A program made the translations under genes and the position numbers. A stretch of DNA of 64,000 bases from assembly GCF_937616625.2 (NCBI RefSeq), contig NC_065571.1, positions 17,486,501 to 17,550,500 of the forward strand. Reading direction: 5' to 3'. A model generated the notes under the pieces. The model made no database searches. It worked only from the letters and a program-made list of their open reading frames with translations, and was not told where the DNA came from. Position 1 is the stretch's first letter; every line of letters begins with the position of its first letter. Shown here piece after piece: positions 56,350 to 64,000 of this stretch. This stretch comes from Mercurialis annua. Taxonomy: Eukaryota > Streptophyta > Magnoliopsida > Malpighiales > Euphorbiaceae.

Positions 56350-58064
56350 CTACTGATAGAATCTTGTAAGAACTCTGGCATTCCAGGTTCTTGGTAGGTC
56401 TCGACCTGATAGATATGTTAAATAATAGGCTCCTCCTTTTCCCACTTTCTTTACTTGGTAAGGTCCTTCACAGTTTGCTCCGAGTTTGGATACTCCTGCA
56501 TTACCTCTTGCTATGTCGGCTCTTCGTAGTACTAGATCTCCGACTTCAAATGTTAGGGGTTTAACCCTCTTGTTATGGTATGTTGCCATCCTCTGTTTGT
56601 ATGTTCTATGTGCAGTAGGGTTTGTTCTCTTCTCTTTTCTAGCAGGTCGAGGCAGAGTCTGGTGCTTTCTTCATTTTGTTGCTCATCGAAGTATTGAACT
56701 CTAATGGTGGGAATACCTATCTCCACTGGCACCATTGCCTCACACCCATAGGTTAGGCTATTTGGGGTCCTTCCTGTGCCAGCTTTTGGCGTGGTTTTGT
56801 ATGACCATAGGACACTGTGTAGCTCATCGGCCCATCGACCTTTTGCCTCGTCTAGCCGCTTCTTCAAACCATTGACAATGGTTCGGTTGGTTACTTCGGT
56901 CATCCCATTGCTCTGTGGGTGGGTGACCGAGGTGAACCTTAGGTCAATTCCTTTTTCAGTGCAGAATTCTCTGAAGTTTTTATTGTCGAATTGCTTCCCG
57001 TTGTCGGTTATGATGATTCTTGGGATTCCGAAACGACAGATGATTTCTCTTCGGACAAAGCTTCGCACTCGTGCTTCTGCTATGGTGGAGACAGCTTCGG
57101 CTTCTACCCATTTTGAGAAGTGGTCAACTGCTACTATCAGGAATTTTCTCTGCCCACTTGCTGTTGGGAAAGGGCCAATGATGTCTATTCCCCACATGCC
57201 GAATGGCCAAGGACTTACTATTGGATTTTGCTCAGCTGTTGGTTGATGATGTACGTTTTGGTGATACTGACATTTCTCGCATTTTTGTACCAGGTTTGCT
57301 GCGTCTTGTGCTAGTGTCGGCCAGTAATAACCTTGTAATACGGCTTTACGACAGAGTGCCAGATGTGAGATGTCGCTTCCACATATGCCTTCGTGTATCT
57401 CGGCTAAAACGTATTTCCCCTCCTCCACCGTGAGGCATCTGGACCAGGGGTGTGAGAATGATTTTCTGTATAGTGTGCCATCTCGGTATGAGAAGTGTGG
57501 TGCTCGGCGTTTTAGTTTCTTTGCTTCCTTGTTATCTTCGGGCAGGCTTCCGTTCTCTATGTATAATATGATGTGTTCCATCCATTGATCCAACGGGTTG
57601 ATGAGGAACGTTGCCTCGGGATTTTGGATGCTACTGAAGTTTTGAATTGAGCACGGTATGCCTGACATTGTTTCTTTGGCTGCTCCGGCTTTTGCCAATG
57701 TATCTGCTTCTGTGCTTTCTTCTCTGTGTACTTGCTCTAACTCCCATTTTCCGCCTTCTTCGGTAATTTTTGCGAGCAGCTCTTTAACTCGGTCTACGTA
57801 CTTTTTCATCTCTGGATCTTTTACCTCGTATAAACCAAGTACCTGGTTAACCACCAACTGAGAGTCACTCTGAAGTTTGATGTACTCGGTCTTGACTACC
57901 GTTGCCATCCTTAACCCACCTATCAAAGCTTCGTACTCTGCTGCATTGTTGGTTGTCGGAAAATTTAGGTGGATCGAGTTTTGCATTTTTATCTTATGTG
58001 GTCCTCTTAATATCATGGCCGCTCCTGCTCCGGTCATGTTTGATGCCCCGTCTACTTGTAGCGT
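56350..58064 (-). pseudogene. additional RNase H and integrase (Tat-like)
   Basis: From 58064 the minus frame gives the additional RNase H (TLQVDGASNMTGAGAAMIL, NNAAEYEALIGGLRMA, LQSDSQLVVNQV), then an integrase with the HHCC finger (IHEGICGSDISHLALC, CEKCQ), the core (GIDIIGPF, ITDNGKQFD, NGMTEVTNR for the D, D, E residues), and the linker WSYKTTPKAGTG. A frameshift near 56570 leads to a C-terminal piece (56589-56350, LRRADIARGNAGVSKLGANC). A TAG at 58067-58065 separates it from RNase H. All catalytic residues are visible, so decay is recent. Confidence 0.8.
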
Positions 58065-59362
58065 CTAGCTGACTAGGCCCTTGTCTACCTCGGTAGTTTG
58101 ATCGTGTGTTGCTGTTTCTGCTACAAAGTCGGCTAAGATTTGAGCTTTCATTGTTGTTCTTGGTTCGTATTTGATGTCGTATGATCCTATCATGACCGAC
58201 CAGTTGATTAGTCGTCCTGATGTTTCCGGTCTTGCGAGCGCTTTTCTCAGAGGTTGGTTTGTTCGGACTATTACTATGTGAGCCTGAAAATACCTTTTTA
58301 GTTTTTCCACCGTTAAGACCAATGCTAATGCGAATTTTTCAATTTTTCTATATCTGAGCTCGGGCCCTTTTAACACCTTGCTCGTGTAGCATACCGGCTT
58401 TTGCTCGGATGCTTCTTCCTTTACCAGTACAGATGCAACTGTTTCATTAGTGACACTTAGGTATAGGTATAGCACTTCTCCGGTTTCGGGTCTTCCGAGT
58501 AGTGGTGGTGAACTCAGGAATTTCTTGAGCTCTTCAAAAGACTGTTGACATTCTTCGGTCCACTCGATTTTTTTCACATTTCTTAATGTTTTGAAGAATG
58601 GGAGACATCTTTTGGCCGAGTTAGACACGAATCGACCGAGGGCCGTGATTCTACCATTGAGCTTCTGAACTTCTTTAACTGATTTTGGCGCCTTCATGTC
58701 TAAAATTGCTTTCGTTTTCTCCGGGTTTACTTCAATGCCTTTTTGAGAGATGAGGTAACCGAGGAATTTCCCTGCTGGGACTCCGAATGCGCATCTGTCC
58801 GGGTTTAGCTTGAGTTTGTATTTTTTTAGCTAAGTGAAGACTTCTTCCAAGTATTTCGCGTGATCTTCTACTTTTTTGGACTTAACGATGATGTCATCAA
58901 CATAAACTTCCATGTTACGACCGATCTGGTCTTTGAACACGAAATTCATTAGCCGCTGATAAGTTGCCCCTGCATTTTTTAATCCGAAGGGCATTTGTTT
59001 GTAGCGGTATGTGCCGCTGTCGGTTACAAAGCTTGTTTTCTCTTCATCTTCTTAGTGCATTGGGATCTGGTGATATCCTTGGGCCGCGTCTATGAACGAG
59101 TAGACTTCGTAGCCGCTGGTTGAGTCGACCAGTTGATCAATGTTTGGCAAAGGGTAGCTGTCCTTGGGGCATGCTCGGTTCAGGTCTGTGAAGTCTATGC
59201 ACAATCTCCATTTTCCATTTGACTTTTTTATGAGCACGACGTTTGATAGCCACTCCGGATAATACACTCTTCTGATGAAACCTGCTGCTAATAATTTGTC
59301 TACTTCGGCTCTGATGGCGATTTGTCTGTCTACTGCGAAGGCTCTTTTCTTTTGTTTGACTG
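58065..59362 (-). pseudogene. reverse transcriptase (C-terminal part) and RNase H (Tat-like)
   Basis: Minus pieces: 59362-59052 with RLCIDFTDLNRACPKDSYPLP and FIDAAQGYHQI, then the palm with YVDDIIVKSKK near 58900, the thumb (FGVPAGKFLGYLISQKGIEV) and RNase H in 58697-58065. Stops occur at about 59053 (TAG) and near 58831. The RT is split from its N-terminal part by the LTR at 59363-62421. Confidence 0.75.
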
Positions 59363-59848
59363 TGTAATACCCCGTAATTTTAAGTTATTAGAATATGCCA
59401 CGAGGTCAAATTGGAGTAATCAAAATATTAAAAATAATATTTTGAGGTTTCGAATATTAAGAAAAATATTCGAAAAGACTAAGTTTAGTAGTCAAAGGAT
59501 AATAGTAAGATTTAACTATTTAAGGTTATTAAATTAAATCACGGAAAGTGATTTATAAATTCGGAATATGTAAATTAAATTTAAACATAAATTTAATTTA
59601 TATGTATCCGTAAAAGAGTATCGTAATAATATGAGTTTAAAATTTAAATTGGGAATATAAATTTTAATAAAGGAATATAAACGGGATTAATAGAACAGCG
59701 AATACGACTGGACGTCGTAGATAAAAATATATTGATAATTAATATATCAATATACCACTCTAATTGGAGAGTTTATTATTTCGGATAAAACCCCAAAATT
59801 AAAATGTCGAAACTCGGAAGTCTCGACGAGTAATTAAAGATAATAAGT

Positions 59849-59886
<38 letters not shown>
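59849..59886. repeat. (TA)n microsatellite in the solo LTR
   Basis: An uninterrupted TA run, also AT-rich on both sides. The LTR has a second, longer TA run at 62019-62063. Confidence 0.9.
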
Positions 59887-59891
<5 letters not shown>

Positions 59892-60392
59892 TAAATAATA
59901 AAAAAAATAAAGATAAGATAAGAGGAATGGTGAGATGCGTGGAGTGGAGGGCAAGATATGAAAAAGGGATGGTTTGGTCCTTGATTTCTTTTCTTTAATT
60001 AGTTGCAGTTATTAACTAATTAAATATATTAGTTAGTCCAAATTAAAATAAAATAATTTATACGTCCCGAGCGAATAATTTTGATGCTAATATTCGCGAA
60101 ATAATTTGACGAAGCTACCGTCAAATTTTTATGGAATTTAGATATAGTAATTTTATTCAAGTGGGACTGATTTGACCTAATAAATCTTCTGGGATTTATT
60201 AAAAATAAAATATAAGCCGGATGCGAATAAAAATTATATTTTTATTCGTTTTATATTTTATTGGATTTTTGGGTAAAGTTTTGTAAAATTTGAAATTAGT
60301 CTCCGTTTGAACTACGGACGACTAATTAAAATCAGAGTTAAAATGCATGATTGAGCTAGTACTAAATAGTACTTTAGCCAATCAAATTTCTC

Positions 60393-60400
60393 TATAAATA
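60393..60400 (+). promoter_or_regulatory. TATA box of the solo LTR
   Basis: TATAAATA follows a CCAAT-like AGCCAATCAAA by about 15 bp. The palindrome array is about 370 bp downstream, as in the other family members. Confidence 0.6.
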
Positions 60401-60764
60401 GAAGTGACGGGGGGACGCTTATTTCATTTTGCAGAATGAAATGAAGGACCTGCTTGCTGAGCAAGCAGAGGTGAGTGCGCGGGAAATTAGGTCCCGCCGC
60501 GGCGCGATCCATTTCGCGATTCCGACTCCGTTTCTTCAACGATTATTCAAGTAATCGAGGTATTAATCTCGTATATGAAGTTTATTTCGATATATAATTA
60601 TTATATATTCGATATTAAATGGTAAACGTATCGAATCGATCGTGTGCGTATCGATTCAACGTTTTAATTATAGAATTGAATTGGATTGTGTAGTAGAGTG
60701 TTGAATTAATATTTTTGAATGTTCCGGAGCATCGGAAACATGTCGGATTTGGCCCGGGGAGTGT

Positions 60765-60863
60765 CCCCGTGGCTGTGCACACGCACAGCCAAAGCGCTGT
60801 GCGGGCGCACAGCCCAGGGAAAGGTTGTGCGAGCGCACAGCCAGGGCTGTGCGGACGCACAGC
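60765..60863. repeat. palindrome array GCTGTGCG-NN-CGCACAGC
   Basis: Four copies, including two perfect-armed 18-bp units at 60796-60813 and 60846-60863. A conserved flank (CATGTCGGA, 60739-60747) is the reverse complement of the TCCGACATG flank of the array at 20750. Confidence 0.8.
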
Positions 60864-62015
60864 GAGTCAGAGGTCCGGTATTTGGACGTTTTTGTCCTAG
60901 TTCGAGTTGTATACTCGATTGTTGATTCAAGGGACTTCTGAAACGTTAGCTGATACGTTTAAAAGGTTAAAAAGAACCTAGACGTTTGAGGATAGTTGGT
61001 TTATTAAAACAATGTGATGTTTTAATAAAGTCCTACGTTAATCAAAGTGATTAATGTTAAAAGGACTACAAGTCCATACCAAGAGTGGTATTATATATTG
61101 AACGAGAAGTTCAATATTGAGATTAGTTTATATGCGATATTTATAGTGTCAGAGTTTGTTTATTGAGTCTATCGTTTATACGATAGGACTAGAGTTAGAA
61201 ATTCAATGTCTGATGTGTTTTGACATTTGAATTTTAATTAGATCCGACGAGTGGTCGATCTAGTGAGCCAAACACCAACGTGTTTGACTGACAAGCTTGC
61301 TTGGAGCTTACGTTTTTAAAAATGGGGATGACAGTACTGTGAGTTTTACTTTGTGGTTTTTACTTTTGAATATTTATATTTAAACTGTTTTAAATAACAA
61401 ATCGCACTAGTATAACTTAACCATGAAAGATCCATTGGAACAAGCTTCCTATTGGTTGTCAATAGGACTGTGTGATCACCAGTAGTGTTTCTCGATACGA
61501 GCATTTGTCTAACATAAAGGTCAGTTAATGTCATTGGGCGTTGGAAGTGCTAGCGACCCTGACTTAACAGTCTGAGACGGCAGTAACGGTTACGGTCACA
61601 GGCAGTACTGTGATGGCAGTTTCACGGTTACGGTCCAGACACTCGGCTTAGACGGCAGTGATTCAGTTCACGGTCTAAGGCCTATATTGTGTAGGTTGAG
61701 ACCCATACAATAGTCTGTCTTGTAGGGTTTCATCTGGATCGACTAATTGGTAATATTTTACATATACAAATATTTTATGTATTTGCGATTTGAATATTCA
61801 ACTGTAAATTTGTAGACTCACTCAGAAATATTTATATTTCTGACCCTCCCCAACGTTTACCTTTCAGGTTATCAAGTACGAGGTCAGACTTCCACAGTAA
61901 TTCTGGAAGTCAATGTCAGCCACACCTCTAGAGCTGCAAGTAGTCGGGTACTGGGAAGTCTGTCTTTTTATTTACAGCAGTTCAAACTTATCTTGATATA
62001 CTCTGATTTGAACTA

Positions 62016-62018
<3 letters not shown>

Positions 62019-62063
<45 letters not shown>
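62019..62063. repeat. (TA)n microsatellite
   Basis: A run of about 22 TA units within the solo LTR. Confidence 0.95.
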
Positions 62064-62066
<3 letters not shown>

Positions 62067-62421
62067 TGAAAAGCTGCGTGTTTTCTAAAATGCTAGGACC
62101 AGTTGTTTGAGAGATACACTGGTTTCATGTGTTTAGCATTTTAGGATTGTATTGGAAACAGAGCGAGTGCGTCAACTGAGATTGATGTTTGCGCTCAGGT
62201 TTCTTGAAATACAATCGGGGTTTTAAGAACCCGTTTTTCAGAAATGTGTTTTCGTTAAACGAGAGAAATGTTTTAACGATGTTTTCTGAAAACTGATCAT
62301 ACGTGATGTATGGTCTTGATTTGCGAAAAATTTATAAAGGTTTTTAGGCTTGCTACGGGTTTCGGAGCAACCACTCCCATTCCCTAGCGCCGGTCGTGAT
62401 CCATGAATTTGGGTCGTGACA

Positions 62422-62670
62422 GACTGGTTTATGCTTTGGATCAACATTTAGTTTATGTGATATTATTGCCGGGTCAACCCCTTCTATCTCGCCCGGTGTG
62501 TTGAAAAATTCGACCTCATTCCTGATTAGCATGTCGGTTATCTCCTGTTTTATTGGTTTGGGCAATGCTGCGCCTATTTTGACCGATCTTGGTGTTATTC
62601 CTGTCAGATTAACCCTTTCTAACTTTCCATGCGGTTCGAGCTTGCCTTCATCCGAGTCTGGTATCTCCAT
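62422..62670 (-). pseudogene. RT N-terminal segment (Tat-like)
   Basis: The minus frame reads KPIKQEITDMLIRNEVEFF, VDPAIISHKLNVDPKHKPVC and is then cut by the LTR. This is the region between protease and the RT palm in Tat pol. It joins the RT part at 59362. Confidence 0.7.
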
Positions 62671-62674
62671 TGTT

Positions 62675-63109
62675 TCAATAGCCAGGGTTTCTGACCCCTC
62701 TCATTGATACCAAGTAGCATTGTTTGGCTATGTCTTGCCTTCCTTTGACTGTCACCACTCCTTCTTCAGTTGGGATTTTCATACACATGTATTTGATGCA
62801 TGTGATGGCCCCGGTGTTATATAACATTGGTCTGCCGAGTATGACGTTGTAAGCAAGTGGCATGTCGACAACCATAAATAGTGTTTTGACTTTCTTTGTA
62901 ATGCCGATCAGGCCTCCTTTTGGTGAACCTGTTTCTTTTCCTAATTCCACCGTTAGTTTCGCCACTCCTTCTGCTTGTACCGGCGTTCCCCCTAGACCGA
63001 CTAGAGGTGTTTTGACTGGTTTGAGATTTAGAACTGAGCACCCTATACCGAGGTATGCCTGTTTTGTGATGAGGTTAACTGAGCTTCCTTCATCCACCAA
63101 CTGCCTCAA
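62675..63109 (-). pseudogene. aspartic protease region (Tat-like)
   Basis: The minus frame includes LVDEGSSVNLI, where the catalytic D-S/T-G appears as D-E-G-S-S, and AYNVILGRPMLYNTGAI. The frame continues upstream without its own start and ends at 62675. The typical protease context is present. Confidence 0.7.
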
Positions 63110-63538
63110 TACCTAAAAAATTTCTATTAATCCCGAGATTACCAAGGGGTCTTGGTGAGGAAAATCTATCCCTTCGCCATCAGCTGAGCCGAAACTGACC
63201 TTAGGTAGAGTTTTAGCTACCGATATATTCATCACCACTTTTTGCCTTTTGCGCCTTCATCGTTTGTATTCTGGGTCGGCCATTCCGCCTGCTATGGTGT
63301 TAATTACCCCAGATACATGTTGTCTTATTGGTGGTGGTGCCTCTTCTCTTTTTCCACTATGCTCTTCTCGGTAACTTCCTCCCGGGTTATAATTTTTGCT
63401 TTGTGCGACAAAGTCTTTTAAGCGACCGACTTGCACCAATAGGTCAATTTCCTTCTTTAGACTTCCACATTCATCGGTGACATGGCCGTGGCCATCATGG
63501 AATTGGCAGTATTTTTTCCTATCTCCCTCGTACTGAAG
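63110..63538 (-). pseudogene. gag C-terminal part with zinc knuckle (Tat-like)
   Basis: Near 63535-63440 the minus frame has a CCHC-like YCQFHDGHGHVTDEC, then LLVQVGRLKDFVAQ and a charged tail ending at 63257. This is the end of Tat gag. It is cut at 63538 by an inserted LTR. Confidence 0.65.
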
Positions 63539-63721
63539 TGATAAACTATAATTTTAAGTGTTTTGTTGCGAATATTTTGATTTAATTGTTATGGGATTAC
63601 GTAAATTATGGTTTGATTATACCCTGATTCGTTGAGTTTGTTAAACTTTCTTTAGGAGCAAGCAATTGCATAATGGAGATCTGAATGAATCGAAATTGCA
63701 GTAGAATTCGTCATTTCAGAG

Positions 63722-63915
63722 TCGACTTTACCTCCCAGCCGGACCAGACTTGCAGAACTAGCCAAGGAGGCAATTTGGAGACCTAGCCGGACCTACCGGC
63801 CGGACCTGCCCAGTAGAACCGGCTGGAGGTCCGGTCAACCTACAGCCGGGACTGAAACTCAGCCGGACCTGTAGCCTGACCTGCCCAGTAGATCCGGTCA
63901 GCAGGTCCGGTTGTC
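63722..63915. repeat. GC-rich AGCCGGACCT motif cluster in U3
   Basis: AGCCGGACC, GGCCGGACCTGCCCAGTAG and their reverse complements recur about ten times in under 200 bp (e.g. CCTGCCCAGTAG twice), just upstream of the TATA box. Confidence 0.7.
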
Positions 63916-63963
63916 AGCGTGTTTTAATCCGTTTTTGAAGGTTTTCTATTGAGACTTGGAGAC

Positions 63964-63970
63964 TATAAAA
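63964..63970 (+). promoter_or_regulatory. TATA box of the LTR at 63539
   Basis: TATAAAA lies about 50 bp after the motif cluster, in the expected U3 position. Confidence 0.5.
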
Positions 63971-64000
63971 GGCAAAAAGAGGATCTGAGTTAGGGTTCGA

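Larger units (their letters stand above)
59363..62421 (+). mobile_element. solo LTR, Tekay-like family, with TSD
   Basis: It reads TGTAATACCCCG to GGGTCGTGACA. Both flanks have GACTG (59358-59362 and 62422-62426). The length is 3059 bp, with no internal sequence. TATA (60393), a CCAAT-like site (60377), a palindrome array (60765-60863) and a TA tract are in it. It is plus-oriented and the third member of the family. The insertion splits RT of the Tat element. Confidence 0.9.
42432..64000 (-). mobile_element. Tat/RIRE2-like element, 3' LTR to gag, multiply interrupted
   Basis: From left to right: 3' LTR (42432-43033), purine tract, antisense ORF (43221-43336 continuing 54161-55597), tandem repeats (55730-56210), then minus-strand pol ending at 56350 and reading from gag (about 63538) through protease, RT, RNase H, aRNase H and integrase. 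Later insertions are 43337-52635, 52640-54160 and 59363-62421, plus an LTR at 63539 that cuts gag. The 5' LTR lies beyond the window or that insertion. Flanking ATTAT (42427-42431) is the expected target duplication. Confidence 0.75.
63539..64000 (+). mobile_element. start of an Athila-type LTR (truncated by the window)
   Basis: It begins TGATAAACTATAATTTTAAG, similar in style to the Athila 5' LTR start. A CCGG-rich cluster at 63722-63915 is followed by a TATA box at 63964, and the first TTAGGGTTCG of a leader at the window end. Plus orientation is inferred from the TATA position. Confidence 0.6.

Noticed and set aside
56776..58068. Plus-strand frames opposite integrase and RNase H
   Set aside because: The minus frame has clear catalytic motifs. 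The plus frames are shadows.

Overview
The window is nuclear DNA of a dicot-like flowering plant. It is AT-rich, has spliced genes, and consists almost entirely of nested LTR retrotransposons of lineages known only from plants (Athila-like, Tat/RIRE2-like and Tekay/Del-like Ty3-gypsy). I see no bacterial operons, tRNA or rRNA genes, or CRISPR arrays. The species cannot be named from the sequence.

The only gene that looks intact and host-encoded is a two-exon seipin (31969-33660), the ER membrane protein that shapes lipid droplets. It sits on a small island (about 31.0-33.9 kb) between AT-rich miniature repeats and decayed retroelements.

Layout. 1-5593: 3' end of a plus-strand retroelement with four minisatellites, a polypurine tract and a 2.5-kb LTR. 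5594-24214: a minus-strand Athila-like element (5' LTR at 22611-24214, then gag, protease, RT, RNase H, integrase, an acidic ORF and an env-position ORF). It is broken by a solo LTR (19377-21889, TSD GGAAA) and by an internally deleted Tat-like element (12455-about 15469). 24215-29222: an RNase H scrap, two LTR pieces in opposite orientation, and an old Tekay-like LTR carrying a hAT-type miniature element (27052-27371, 8-bp TSD). 29703-30985: two copies of an AT-rich repeat with a conserved hairpin. 31969-33660: seipin. About 33.9-38.8 kb: a decayed minus-strand Tat element with an antisense extra ORF. 38819-40020: a truncated LTR. 40252-42418: a decayed multi-exon Ulp1-type (C48) protease gene. 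42432 to the window end: a second minus-strand Tat/RIRE2-like element, again with an antisense ORF convergent to pol. It contains a complete young non-autonomous element (43337-52635, TSD CTGCT), an Athila-type solo LTR (52640-54160, TSD GCTGC), a Tekay-like solo LTR (59363-62421, TSD GACTG) and the start of another LTR at 63539.

The most interesting signals are three. First, the 43337-52635 element has nearly identical LTRs and clean ends, but its only coding capacity is a short gag-like ORF. Second, three members of that LTR family carry arrays of short alternating purine-pyrimidine palindromes at the same place, with a different palindrome sequence in each. Third, GC-rich inverted-motif clusters lie upstream of TATA boxes in Athila-type LTRs, and a related cluster occurs inside the Athila element upstream of its env-position ORF, suggesting an internal promoter.
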